The notes beneath the pieces are model-generated. The model was not told where the DNA came from. It saw only the letters and a program-made list of their open reading frames with translations, and searched no databases. A program made the position numbers and the translations under genes. DNA of 64,000 nucleotides from positions 2,281,482 through 2,345,481 of the forward strand of contig OZ025873.1 in NCBI GenBank assembly GCA_964019415.1, in the 5' to 3' direction. This stretch comes from Ianthella basta. Taxonomy: Eukaryota > Porifera > Demospongiae > Verongiida > Ianthellidae. Shown one piece after another: positions 48,501 to 59,871 of the stretch (positions are counted from its first letter, which is position 1; each line of letters begins with the position of its first letter).

Positions 48501-49494
48501 AACATTGAAGTATTTGCTGGAAGTTGTATCATGAGTGAAGACCACTCTCTCCTCTCCCCTGTTCTCTCCACTTTCTTCCTCCCCTGTATCTGTGTAGTGG
48601 GCTACATCCCAGCTGATGGGAACTTAGCCAGTTTTGCTGAGTGGATGGAAGAGCTTGAAGATGGTGACCTGATGTGAGGATGCATCGTAGGGTACAGCTA
48701 CGTACATGGGACTACTTGCACTGTACCATTATTCATGACATTTTGTCTCTTGTATAGGAAGCCTAGGACTTCTGTGGAAGAAGCATTGGACCAAGGTCAG
48801 TGTTGGAGGAACTGCCTCACTTCACCTCCCTCTGTCCTTTGTCAGGCTCTTGTGGTCACCACTAGCTGGCTTGCATACTGAGCTACCATTCTGCAGCGTC
48901 TATACCACTTCTCGCTTCACTGTACTGCTACTGTTAATTTGATCTTATTCTTCTTTGTTCCTCTATCACATGACTGTCACATGACCAGAGTTGGCTTTAG
49001 CTGACAGGAGAACAAAGCGGGAAGTTGTAGCAGTGGAGAATGATCTTGTCAAATGGGAGAGCATGTTGGGATTAGCAGAGGCTGAAAGTGAGTTAGTATT
49101 TGTGGCCTATGTAGAATGATACAAGACCTGAGGAGGCATGTCTGTCTTGCCCTTCTAACTCTTGACTACCATCATGCATGTTTGACTTCACTCTATAGAA
49201 TCTCTACTATCCCCCTCTCTTTCTCCCATCCTTCTCTCCCTTACTATCTCCTCTCCTCTCCCTCATCTCCCATCTTATACTCTCCCCTCTCCCCTCCCCC
49301 TCCATCTCGTATTCTTCTCCTTTCTTTGTTTGCTGCAGGCTTCAAGCCTGGAGTGCTGGCTGTGTTTCGAGGCCAGAATACATGCTTTGAAATGCTGTCA
49401 AAAGAGATTGTGATTGGACGAGGGTCTGTGGGTGGGGAAAAGGTGAATATTGATTTGATGCGTGAAGTTCCAAATAGCAAGGTGTCAAGGAAGC

Positions 49495-49560
<66 letters not shown>

Positions 49561-50210
49561 ATACGTGAGAGAGATCCTGTTTCTTCGTCGCACAAGGTAT
49601 CATGTCTAGTTCCTATGTTTGTAGCTGTAGCCCTATATATGCGTGTGAGGTGGCTAGCCCTACACCTGGAGCTGCTGTTCTCACCTGCTGATAGGTGGTG
49701 GGAGTGGTGGGTGGGTGTGAGTTGTTAAGTGTGTGCACAAGTATGTGTGCTCATGAGAGAAACAAAGTGGGAGCAACCTAAACTAAATCACCATAGCCAA
49801 TGCATGCCTTGTATGCACATGTTATTAAGCACTCTATGTCTCTCATTTAGGCCGTTGTCAAAGTGGATAAAAATGGGGACCTGGTCCTGAAGAATGTTGG
49901 TCGGCGGCCTGTATACGTGCACGGGAAGCCGGTCTTAACTGGGCAGAGCACCAAGCTGGAGCATCGTCAGGTCATTGAGGTACGACCCTGTGTTTGGTAA
50001 CCATGGTGACTGGACTGGTTAGACTCCAAGCCTTGTGTGGGGGAGTGTTTATTTAAGGGAAAGTTTGTGTTTATGTTATGTGAGCGTGAGTGTAAGCATG
50101 TGACCTCTCTCTCCCCTTCTCCCACCCACCATCCTTAGATTTGCTCCATTTCATTGACAGTGTACATTAAAACGAACAAGATAGCACCACAAACAGCTGC
50201 TTGCTCTTAG
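45535..50210 (+). CDS. MCRS1: Microspherule protein 1 (FHA-domain chromatin factor)
   Basis: Subunit of NSL and INO80 chromatin complexes in animals, also linked to nucleoli and spindles. Thirteen exons (45535-45976, 46161-46441, 46584-46625, 46735-46809, 46883-46992, 47417-47525, 48324-48462, 48598-48673, 48758-48795, 48989-49087, 49339-49496, 49851-49979, 50139-50210) join in phase to 589 aa. After a disordered Ser/Pro-rich N-terminus comes a basic KRTRSDD / SKRSKSES region. The MCRS_N block follows (WRPTDDIILINAVEQ, EARWQALLYDKHIS, ALWSDEEEQILS, TFQSLLDDTPDTFHCTRTAR), then a helical linker (DRRTKREVVAVENDL). The C-terminal FHA domain (about 478-575) has IVIGRG, VSRKQ and NVGRRPVYVHGKPV, with the phosphothreonine-binding Arg and Ser kept. 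Intron 6 and intron 10 carry long pyrimidine tracts. Confidence 0.93.
47086..47416 (+). repeat. 330-bp polypyrimidine (CCCTC/CCTCC)n tract
   Basis: Nearly pure C/T on the plus strand, in units such as CTCCTCCCTCCCT, ending in 17 Cs right at the acceptor of MCRS1 exon 6. A homopurine-homopyrimidine tract this long can form triplex (H-DNA); that is inference. Confidence 0.9.
49497..49559. repeat. (GT)n microsatellite beginning at an MCRS1 5' splice site
   Basis: MCRS1 exon 11 ends AAGCAG at 49496 and the next base starts about 31 GT units, so the donor is the first unit of the repeat. Confidence 0.95.
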
Positions 50211-50544
50211 CCCCATAACATGTTTTCCAAGAAGCTTTTAATAACATTCATTGTCATCTTGTCCCTGCACCTGATATCCTCGCATGCTATGAATATGATT
50301 ATCAGGTACACCTGCAGTAATGAATTTCATTATTAGGCTTAACGTACACCATTAAAGCTGCCTGAGGTTGTAACAGACAGAACATTGACACCAGACACCA
50401 AAACAAATGATAATCCAGCTGCACAGTGGCAAGGCAGTGATGATGTCATACATCATTGAAACATCAAAAGGGAAGGATAAAGTGCAACAAAACGCATTGA
50501 ATATGCAAACAGTCAAGAAAACAGGTGTATGATGCATTCAAAGG

Positions 50545-51897
50545 TCAGTCCCTTTTATCAAGGCTGTTTGTAGCATGCACAATCTCCTGTACATCCTGAC
50601 TGAGTTTGCGCAGCACTTCAGCTAGTTCTGCTCGAATTGCAAACTGCTCCGTTAAGGATGGTTCTCCCCCATTCTCACGGTTCACCTCACCACCCATGTG
50701 TTCACTGTCAAACGGACAGGGGGTGGCAGCCCGAAATGTAATAGCTGGGACTGGTAGGCCACTATCTGGTGCAGTGACTACCACATCACGAGAAGGATGG
50801 GAATGGCTGCTAGTGTTGGTGCTCACAGAAGGGGGAGCGAGGGTCAGCTTTACACACATGTGTGTACAGCTATCAGCATCTGACTTAGAATCTGATGTTG
50901 ATCTAATGTGGCTAGAATGGCCTTGTAGTGCTATCTTGTCTTTGCGGCTCCTGGCAGAAGAAGGTCGTTTTGGTGATACGCTAGTCTTTGTGTTCTGTGA
51001 AGTTGCTTTTTTCTGATGCTGCTTTGTGCTTGAAGATTTCTGGCTGTTTGATAAAGTCTGCAAGGTTGGTAATGGGAGGGGGTTGGAGTGTCGCTGTGGC
51101 CGCTTTGCCACCCATGAGTCAAAACCTGGGGAATAGGAGAAGTCTAACGGGTGTTTGGCCATTGATGTGTTGTAGGGAGAGACATGTTTCTTACGATACA
51201 CTACAGGTGACACACCCACAACAGATGGGAGTCCAGCTTTGGTGATTTCGCCTTGATGCCTCATTCTGCTCAGCACGGGGCTGTAATCAAACCGTCCCCC
51301 TTGCCTCTGCACCATGCTGCACAACGCACCAATGCTCTTCTCCTTCCTGATTCCATTCCTGTTCAGATCACTCAGAGAAATGGGACTGGTGCATGGAGGC
51401 AGAGAATCGGAGCTGCAGCTAGGCAGAGTGGCCGCCCTAGGCCGTCGCGGCAAGAGGTGCACCGGTCGGGAGTGGATTGGGGAGCTTGCAGGGCTGAGTT
51501 CGCTGTTGTTTCCCTCGCTTTCTCGCGGCCACGTGCCCACTGCTGGCTGCAGAGTATCATCGTTTTTTGACAAGGGGTTTCTCCTGGGCCTGCTCCGTGC
51601 TCCCTGGTCCTTGTTCGACTCTCCGACAGGCCGCTCAATGCAGCGACCAACGACAGCATCTCCTTGCACCTGCCCCACGCTCGCAATCACCCCTTTTCCA
51701 TACGGGCTTTCTCTCAACCTCGCTCCCCATGACTGCAGGCTACCATCAACGGGGCAAGCTTGCCCAGAGAGGGGCGAACTACCCTGCAACTTCTGCATTC
51801 GAGTGGCGCACTGTGTCAAGGATGGCATAGTTGACTTCCGCTGCTTGAGGCCTCTGGATCCGTCCTCCATTTTCGGAAGAGTTTCGTGCTGAACCAT
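50545..51897 (-). CDS. Unrecognised Ser/Pro/Arg-rich protein, single exon
   Basis: One uninterrupted frame of 450 codons. I do not recognise a family. It is basic and mostly low-complexity: a Ser/Pro/Arg-rich N-terminal half, a more ordered block at about 185-250 (RKEKSIGALCSMVQRQGG, FDYSPVLSRMRHQGEIT, VSPVVYRKKH), a Ser/Lys-rich region with SPKRPSSARSRKDK, and a short C-terminal amphipathic helix (LTEQFAIRAELAEVLRKLSQ). A gap-free frame of this length is unlikely by chance, and it lies head to head with the sterol reductase (224 bp between starts). It is probably real and perhaps nuclear, from its Lys/Arg clusters. Opposite-strand frames in the same region look like shadows. Confidence 0.7.
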   Translation of the reverse strand: MVQHETLPKMEDGSRGLKQRKSTMPSLTQCATRMQKLQGSSPLSGQACPVDGSLQSWGARLRESPYGKGVIASVGQVQGDAVVGRCIERPVGESNKDQGARSRPRRNPLSKNDDTLQPAVGTWPRESEGNNSELSPASSPIHSRPVHLLPRRPRAATLPSCSSDSLPPCTSPISLSDLNRNGIRKEKSIGALCSMVQRQGGRFDYSPVLSRMRHQGEITKAGLPSVVGVSPVVYRKKHVSPYNTSMAKHPLDFSYSPGFDSWVAKRPQRHSNPLPLPTLQTLSNSQKSSSTKQHQKKATSQNTKTSVSPKRPSSARSRKDKIALQGHSSHIRSTSDSKSDADSCTHMCVKLTLAPPSVSTNTSSHSHPSRDVVVTAPDSGLPVPAITFRAATPCPFDSEHMGGEVNRENGGEPSLTEQFAIRAELAEVLRKLSQDVQEIVHATNSLDKRD

Positions 51898-52121
51898 CCT
51901 AGCCGCTTCACAGTGTGTACCTTCTCTGTGGGAGCAAAGACAGCGTCAAGTTGATCGCTATCCTTGCAATGATGCTGCTTTTATGCCCACCTTTGCTTGC
52001 ACAGGTGGACGGCCAGATGGGATAACGATATTCATAGGAGACACTCCCTGTTTCACCCCATTCTGAATCTGTGTGTCCAACATTTGGAACGGGGTCCGTG
52101 ATATTAGCTGGTGCAGGAAAG
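51898..52121. promoter_or_regulatory. Bidirectional promoter region, orphan gene / sterol reductase
   Basis: 224 bp between divergent start codons. No TATA box. The inference rests on spacing. Confidence 0.5.
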
Positions 52122-53387
52122 ATGGCGCCTATGCCACGGAAAGGACAGAAGAAACAAGTTGAATATGAGTTTATGGGGCCATTGGGAGCAACCGTGATGG
52201 TCATTGGTCTTCCAGCGGTCATTTTGGGCCTCTATTTCTTCTGCAACGCAGAAGACTGCTCTATTCTATCCCCGCCTGTCATTCCTTCGCTCACACAATT
52301 TTGGAACAACACGGCGTTCCTCGTTTTCTTGGGATGGTTTGCGTTTCATGCTGTTATCTACCTCTCCCCTCTGGGCTATGAAGCAGAAGGATTGAAACTG
52401 TCCAATGGACAGAAACTGAAATACAAAATGAATGCCATCCACGCATTCGTTTTCTCGCATATCCTCTTTGCTGTCATGTACTTTATCTTCAAAGTGCCTG
52501 TCACTTTTGTGTACGACCACTTTCTAGCCTTTTCTGTTGCATCTATTGTCTTCTCAACTGCTCTTTCATTGTTTTTGTATGCCAAATCTTTCTCAAAGGG
52601 AGCACTTCTCTCACCTGGAGGGAACACAGGTAATATCATTTATGACTTCTTTCTTGGTAGGGAGCTCAACCCAAGGACAGGTTCCTTTGACTGGAAGGTA
52701 TTCTGTGAGATGCGGCCTGGTCTTATTGGCTGGGTGATGATTAACTATTGCATGATGGCCAAAGAGTTTGAGTTACGAGGGACTGTCTCCCCTTCTATGG
52801 CGCTTGTGTGCTTCTTCCAGTTCTGGTACATTCTGGATGCACTGTGGTTTGAGGAAGCCATTTTGACGACCATGGATGTTGTCCACGATGGGTTTGGATT
52901 CATGCTAGCTTTTGGAGACCTTGCCTGGGTTCCCTTTGCGTATTCACTGCAAGCAAGGTACATTGTTGATCACAGCGTTGACCTTCCACTCTGGTTGGCG
53001 GTTGGCATATTCGGTCTAAATTTCCTTGGCTACTGGATCTTCAGAGGCTCCAACTCACAGAAAAATGAATTCCGTCGTGACCCAACTAGCCCAAGTGTGT
53101 GCCACCTCAAGACAATGCCCACCAAGCGTGGCACCAAGCTGTTACTCTCAGGATGGTGGGGTATTTGCAGACACCCCAACTATGTAGGTGACCTCATCAT
53201 GGCTCTCTCCTGGTCGCTGCCTTGTGGAGTTGGCCATTTTCTCCCTTACTTCTATGTCACCTACTTTGCGGGCCTGCTCATCCACCGTCAGCTACGCGAT
53301 GAGCACCACTGCAGGGAGAAGTATGGGGAAGACTGGGGTGAGTACTGCAAGATCGTCAAGTGGAGACTTGTGCCAGGGGTATATTAG
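52122..53387 (+). CDS. TM7SF2: Delta(14)-sterol reductase (TM7SF2/LBR sterol-reductase type)
   Basis: NADPH-dependent reduction of the C14-C15 double bond in sterol synthesis, in the ER membrane. A single exon encodes 421 aa with eight or more hydrophobic segments (for example MVIGLPAVILGLYFF, FLVFLGWFAFHAVIYL). The ERG4/ERG24 family signatures are present: FFLGRELNPRTGSFDWK, and LLLSGWWGICRHPNYVGDLI followed by ALSWSLPCG near the end, then HRQLRDEHHCREKYGEDW. There is no Tudor/lamin-binding N-terminus, so it is TM7SF2-like rather than a full lamin B receptor. DHCR7 is less likely, since the text follows C14 reductases more closely. The ATG in AAAGATGGCG was preferred over an upstream in-frame GTG at 52071. 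An AATAAA lies at 53644. It is intronless among intron-rich neighbours. Confidence 0.93.
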   Translation: MAPMPRKGQKKQVEYEFMGPLGATVMVIGLPAVILGLYFFCNAEDCSILSPPVIPSLTQFWNNTAFLVFLGWFAFHAVIYLSPLGYEAEGLKLSNGQKLKYKMNAIHAFVFSHILFAVMYFIFKVPVTFVYDHFLAFSVASIVFSTALSLFLYAKSFSKGALLSPGGNTGNIIYDFFLGRELNPRTGSFDWKVFCEMRPGLIGWVMINYCMMAKEFELRGTVSPSMALVCFFQFWYILDALWFEEAILTTMDVVHDGFGFMLAFGDLAWVPFAYSLQARYIVDHSVDLPLWLAVGIFGLNFLGYWIFRGSNSQKNEFRRDPTSPSVCHLKTMPTKRGTKLLLSGWWGICRHPNYVGDLIMALSWSLPCGVGHFLPYFYVTYFAGLLIHRQLRDEHHCREKYGEDWGEYCKIVKWRLVPGVY

Positions 53388-54495
53388 GACATTGGACCAT
53401 CATTTATACAGAATAGGCATTAATATTATTGCTATGTATGTATGTAGGTATAATGTTAAGTATGCCACATTTCGTTAGTTGTGAACAGATGCATATCGGA
53501 ATCAATCCGTCAACTGATTGCATGCATGCGAAAGCCTTGATCGGTCTTTGAGGCTGAAATGTACTCCATTGGTTCAGCTGCATACATGCTAATCATCCAT
53601 TGCCATGCCTTTATTCATTTTTTTCTCCTTGTACGTACCAATGAATAAAACATGAGACAATACACACAGCATAAATAATAAGATCAAATGACAAATGTTT
53701 GATCAACATGATTCAATTGCAACGTACAATGAGACTATGATATTAAATTAGCACAAATTTGTGATAATATTCTGCTCCAGCATGTATATGTGTCTGTGAT
53801 CCATGCAATATCGTTGGATGTCTGCAACAGATGCAGTGCCATCAATTTGTTATATCAAGCTTTCAACTAACAGCACAGTAGTGCTGCCTAGGGATGGTGC
53901 ATGGTGGTTGGTTGCATGCTGTAATACAATGGAATAGGTATCCTGGGCAAAGTGCGGTAATGATTGCATGTTTGGTGCCATACGTACAGCTGGAGAAGAT
54001 CGATTGCATGCTGTTCTTGCGGCACTGTGTGTAACAAGTCTCCATTGCAAGATGTTGCTCCTTATGTATCTACACACATGCAGCAGTATCAAAGTGCCAA
54101 TACTCTTCAGAAGAAGAATATCACCTCTTTCAGCCCATGCCAACTGCAGCCAGTCTTACGTATATAGGTGCACTGACAATGAATTCAAGTTTCACACGCA
54201 GGCCTGCCTGCTGTGACTCAAAACATACATGACAGCGGGGAACAGAAAAGCCATACAAGCAAATACACACATATGATATATATGTAGCCGTGCATACAAA
54301 CTAGCGATTCATGAAAATGCTGATAGAAACTGTGTATGACCATACAGATGAGAACTATTATGCCCCAGTAATCAATTGAATGACAACCGTACATGGGGGA
54401 TGGGTTCAAATTTGTCACTAATTTCTGAATTTGGGAATGAAAAATAGTAGAAAAACGGATACATAAAGCAAGATAGGAGATACCCAATGAGGCTT
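53388..54495. other. Convergent intergenic region
   Basis: AT-rich 3' flanks of the sterol reductase and the SH3 gene, with a likely polyadenylation signal AATAAA at 53644-53649 for the former. No coding exon is seen. Confidence 0.5.
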
Positions 54496-57400
54496 CTACA
54501 CCAAGGTACCACCGTTGACGTCATCTGTGGTTATGCCACTATCATCCGATTTTGGTCCATTACTAACCCCGTGCAGCAGCTGTTCGTCTGCCGAGTGCCG
54601 CTTGAATCGCTCAAGGTAGAACGGGGGATTCCCGTGTCTGGTAGAGTGTTGTAATGGGTGCCCCATAGCATCATATGCAGGCTGTCCTGCACTGCTGTCA
54701 TAAGGTAGCTCTCCCATGAATCCATCGCCTGACTTTCTGTTGGTGGGGTTGTACGGAGAGCTATAGCCCTGGTCCAACTGCCACTCCTGAGGGCCTGCGG
54801 GAGAACTGTGGCGAGGGCGACTTGGGCTACCTCGCGTCATTGGGCTATTCTGTCCTTTGTCTTCCAGAACTGAGAAGGAGCTGAAACATTTCATGCCAGC
54901 ATTGCGAGGGAGAGAGCGTGAGCGGACATTGTGCGGGTTGGTTTGGCGTGGTCTTGCTCTGGGGATGACTTGCTCATACTCTGGAGAAGGAGCAAGGTAG
55001 AGCATGACTGCTAACATGTGTACCTGACACGAATAACATAGCTGCAAAGCACATAACCAAACACTAGACAACTCCAAGGAGTACCAGCACGTCTATGTAC
55101 ACAAACATATTCCATGCATGTACTGTAAAATAATAATACCACCACACTTTTGCAGGCTGAAAGCCAAGGCCTCCTTCTTGCTGGTGTCACACCATTGTCT
55201 ACTACGTGTTTGGGGCAGGGGGTGGGTCCTGCAACCAATGCCAAGGTGTCAACAGCTATATTCCATCATTCAACACACCTGCTACCTTCCTGAGGCACCC
55301 ATAAGCTGGGTCTGCCCGCAAATGACAAGTTGCTCCTGCCAACTCACAACACTCTACTGTTTGAGTCAGGTGTCTGCAACAGCCAGCCAGTTAGCATGTA
55401 CAGTGTTGTATGTATACAGTGGTCGAAATTACGGTCGGTCATCGGTCAATTTTCGAGCATTTTAGTTGAATGACTGTGCATTATTTCAAGTGGTCAGTAA
55501 AGCGACCGATCAGATTTTTCAGCCCAAACCTTGACCAATATTCCCCAAAGGACTTCCATGTTCACTGGTTATTGGATGAAGGGTACTAAGGACAATTTTG
55601 TGAAGTACAGACTAGTAAAGTAGCACTTAATCAATAAATGCTGTCTTCACTTGGCGGCCATCTTATTGTGACGTTAGCATAGCGCTACGTGCAGGGTGTG
55701 ACGTCACATCCTGTCACGGTGGCTGACATTGTGCAGGCTGCAACCGCACTGCACACTACCACAGCCAGCTCATATTACGTTGTTTTACACAACAGCTTTC
55801 ACTTGAGTGGGAGTGGCATGTTTGTGGACCACAATTTTGGAACCAGTGCCCAGGAAGTTTGCCTTGTTTCCTTGAACAGTGTTACTATTTCCAGTAGTGA
55901 CACTACTGTGCATCCTAGGAGATTGGAACTGTTCAAATTTGTAGCCCATTTGCCTTGCATCAACAGTACATAACAAAGTTGTAAAGAAGGCAAGGCTTCC
56001 TAGGAGACATAATTCCAATCGACCTGACAAAATGTAAATGGCTGAACAAAATGAGGAGTATGTGGACACGTACGATGTGTGTGACTGAACAAAATCAGGA
56101 GTGCTTGGACATATGACTGCACAACCACAAAACCTTATTTCCACCTCTGTGTATATATATGGAACCTGTCTAAGACAGTCTAACCGGCCTGTATACAGAG
56201 GTGGCTGTTCTACAGAGGTACAGTGGAACCTGTCCAATCACTGTGTCAAAGAATCAAAGAGGGAGCCATCGTCTTTGATGGTCACTGTGTTAGGCAGCCA
56301 TCTCTCTAAAACAGCCAGCCTCTCTGGCCTCCAGTAGCACTGAAGCATTGTAATCTACCTCTGCAGAGTAGCCACCTCTCTATCAGTTAGAACTGGCCCA
56401 CACTGTTTTAAACAGGTTTCACTGTAGTCTGCAATGGCCATTAGGCCCAGGGAGGCTGGCTGTTTCAGAGAGGTGGGTGCCTAACACAGTAAGCATCTTA
56501 GACAGGTCCACTGTAAGACCATTCACATGCAGGCACTTAGTGTGGTGCCACACACATGCATGCAAACTACCTACGTGCACATATGTCACCAACCTGGCTC
56601 TGGCTGTCCAGCAAGGTGCTCCCGAAGGCAGTTCCTTGGCACAAACCCTTCTTCTGAGTTTCCTAGTCGAACCACCCAATACCACTGAGGGTCATCGTGG
56701 TTGAGCAAGGACACCCTCTCTCCCTTAACAATGCTAATCTCATTCTCGTCCACAGCGCGAAAGTTTGAGATGGCCACGTACACTCCCCACATCACCTTCC
56801 TGAAGCGGGAGACCTCCGACTGCTCTTCTGCCACTGCAGGGTCCGGCATTGGTCCACCACTGCCAAACGAGAAACGGCTGCGACCCGTTGGCTCATCAGA
56901 AGACGTGCGGTAGATTGGAGGTGCTGCGTCAGTGGTACATATTCTTCTCTTATAGTCATTCACACTCCCATGACGCCGACGCGAGACAGCGTTTAGCACA
57001 AAAGAATGTGCAGCCATAGAGTCCAGGTCTGCATAGGGTGTGGTTTCTCTCGGCTCTCTTTGGAGGGATGGTTCAGGCGACATGCTCGTCTCTCGATGAA
57101 TGGTGTAGTAGGGGCTGCAGACATCTTTGTCATCTTGTGGGGCATCACTGCTGTCTGGGAGGGAAGGGAGGGGGCGGCATCGTAGCTTCTGTAAATCTGA
57201 CTCTGACATCCTTGTCTCAGAACCGTTCTGTGCTAAGTCCGGGTGGAACACTGAATCATTCATTGATTGCCTGCCAGTTTGGCTCCCCTTGGAGGTCCTG
57301 GATACCCTTTTCTCAGCGCGATCAGAAATATTGCTACAAGTGGACGAACGACTGCCACGACGTCTCCGGTCCAAGTTAAATGGTGAAGAGTGACTTTGTG

Positions 57401-57758
57401 GCTCATCCTGAAAACCAGCAGAAGAAGGCCTCACTGGAGAGGAAATACTATGCTCTATGCCGACATCTCCATTCAGAATATCAAGACTGGCTGTGAGACC
57501 AGAACCACCATTGACACGCTGTGTCTCTCCTTCAGGAGGGAGCACCATGCAGTGAGAGCGAGGAATGAACCCCTTCTGCCCTTCTTCTGTCTGCACATAC
57601 ACCCACTCTTTCTCTCCTCCCAGAAGTTCAACCATCACACCTCGGCATACGTTAAGCTCTCGGAGGTCCCTTGCAATGAAATCCTGAACTACCATGATCT
57701 TTGGGTGGGTGACCACATTTGTGCGAATGTCCCGTCTGTCAAGAGGGGAGGGAGCCAT
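54496..57758 (-). CDS. Two-SH3-domain adaptor protein (5' exon uncertain)
   Basis: Two minus-strand exons, 57758-56594 (the exon itself opens at an acceptor at 57775) and 54980-54496, join in phase to 549 aa. SH3-1 is near residues 15-70 (IMVVQDFIARDLRELNVCRG, EWVYVQTEEGQKGFIPRSHC); SH3-2 is near 325-383 (VYVAISNFRAVDENEISIVK, WYWVVRLGNSEEGFVPRNCL). Between them is a Ser/Arg-rich disordered linker with a CRPLPSLPD proline motif. The C-terminus ends GGTLV, a class I PDZ ligand (T-L-V). This looks like a cortical or signalling adaptor; I do not assign an orthologue. An acceptor upstream of the first Met shows that at least one 5' exon lies further right, possibly at 61.1-61.5 kb. Confidence 0.82.
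56219..56514. mobile_element. CAGTGGAACCTGTC-family MITE plus inverted partial copy
   Basis: TACAGTGGAACCTGTCCAAT on the left is mirrored by TTTAAACAGGTTTCACTGTA at 56426, giving a ~206-bp element flanked by TA. A second, inverted part-copy follows directly to ACAGGTCCACTGTA at 56514. Internal words CACCTCTCT and GTTAGGCA recur in both. It lies in the SH3-gene intron. Confidence 0.7.
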
Positions 57759-59062
57759 CTTCTTTGATTTTCCACCTGTGAAGGGATACAAATTAGCTTA
57801 TAACTGACAGCCTTTCAGCAAAATACAATGGCCTTGGCCTCTTTGCATGTTGCCTGCGGCCAAGGAAGAGGTTTACAAGTAACAGCTGCATGTCTGACAA
57901 CTGCCAGGAACCACCTCCTTGTATAAATAACCTAGTGACTACAAAAACAATCTGACATTCACGCATCACTCCTTTGAAGCGACTGTCTGACAGCTGCTAC
58001 AAGGACAGATATCTACACCTGCCAACTTCACACGCCCTCACCAGTGTGACTTCATATCTACTACACACGCACTAGTAAACTGTAGTGCATACCACGCATG
58101 CGCCACAGATGAGGCTATGGAGACCAACTAAAGGGTGTCCCACACCAACACAACTGAAGAGCAACGAGGCAGCACAGCAAAGCATACCTTGCACTTGGTC
58201 ATCATCGACTACTTTGACAAATGTGGTCTTTTAGATACGTACCCCAAGTGCCTCCAATCAAACTATCCACTTTAAGTTACTCGCCTTAATGGCCAGACAG
58301 CACCCAAGACAACGCTCTCAAGTTACAGTGAGGATTGATAGACTAATGCTTGCGCAGATGAGGAATAACTCTGCACTAACGACCAGGTAAATGCAGCATA
58401 GCCAATGAATATGAAAGAGTGTCAAAATAAGCACTGCAGTGAATGTACAGTATTTACGCTACATACAACCCCAGAGGCATACACAAATTGTACATTACTT
58501 ACACATTCACTATCTAAATGCCAAATACACCACTAGCATGACACAAACAGTGCAAGTTCCACTCCAATTGTCCACTGTACACCATCCAACACTCTCCTTC
58601 CCTTCTGATGTAATCAATCAGCTGCTTGCACACAGCTGGCAAAGGACAGCCACACAATTGCTACTTTTCAAGCAATTAACTTCAGCACTGAAGCTGAACC
58701 CAATCAATAGACTGACCAGCTCACTTTTCAATGACAGACTAACCAGCTATTATCGTACAGATATATTTTATGTGCATGTATTAATGACCCGTGGACCAAG
58801 TTGCAGTGTGACCTACATCACTGACTCTTTGGTGCTGATGGTACACCCTACTGTCTGGCTGGAGCCCAGCATGGTCTGTTTGGTGGTGACTATGTTACTG
58901 TGAGACTCACACTGAGGTTCACCTACTATATACGTACAAACACATCACTACCATCATTCTGACGCACCTTGCGCACCCTGTTGCCGAGTGGAACAAATGC
59001 CCAGGAAATTACCTTGAAATACATACAGTGTACAGGCTTCATGAACACAACCACACAGCAGC

Positions 59063-59251
59063 TACAGTGGAAACTGTCTGAGATTGCTACTGTGTAAGGC
59101 ATCCACCTCTCTGAAGCTCCACCCAGCCTCTTCGGTCCCAAATTGCAGTAATAGTGCTAAAACATTGCAGCACCTCTGTAATGGAGCCACCTCTCTATAA
59201 AGGGCAGTTATAACTGGTCCACAGGTGGCTGTCTAGACTGGCTTCACCGTA
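59063..59251. mobile_element. CAGTGGAACCTGTC-family MITE, second full copy
   Basis: It begins TACAGTGGAAACTGTCTGAG and ends CTAGACTGGCTTCACCGTA, so both ends resemble the 56219 element. Internal GTAAGGCATCCACCTCTCTG and AGCCACCTCTCTATAAAG match that copy as well. Confidence 0.65.
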
Positions 59252-59779
59252 ACAGGCAGGTAAGTGGGTTTGCACTTTGCAGTCTGTTGGCACTAATCAA
59301 CAGTAACGCAAAGCATGACGCCAAGTTATACCCGAAACGGAGTGAAAAGTAGTAATGAAAGGATGAGCAAAACTCCTAACCTGTATGCATGCATGCATGT
59401 CCACACAGTGGCACAAGACAGCAATCATATCAGATCACACACACACTTAAACAACTCTAGACCACCTTACTAAATGAAGCCATACCGTGTGTCTCTTCAC
59501 TCCTACTTCTGACTGAGAGTAAATTTCTCTGCTCTGTGCACATATGTACGTACCAATCCATACTTTTGAGAATGTGCCAGTCTTATGGGCTACAGTATAT
59601 TTTATGTGACAATGCCAAAATGGACTGCACAAATCTGCTTAAACAATTATGCCGTTAGTTCTAATGGAACGAAACTATGACAACCTGCCAGCCTTGGCCG
59701 CACTCAATGCACTCTGGAATAACAGCAAGGAAACCAATGACTATCGGCCCTCCGGTCCTACGTAACATGCCCATGCACA

Positions 59780-59781
<2 letters not shown>

Positions 59782-59866
<85 letters not shown>
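59782..59866. repeat. (CA)n microsatellite
   Basis: About 42 perfect CA units. Confidence 0.95.

Positions 59867-59871
<5 letters not shown>

Noticed and set aside
58439..58903. 154-codon plus-strand frame
   Set aside because: No domain, repetitive composition, no promoter or splice context.
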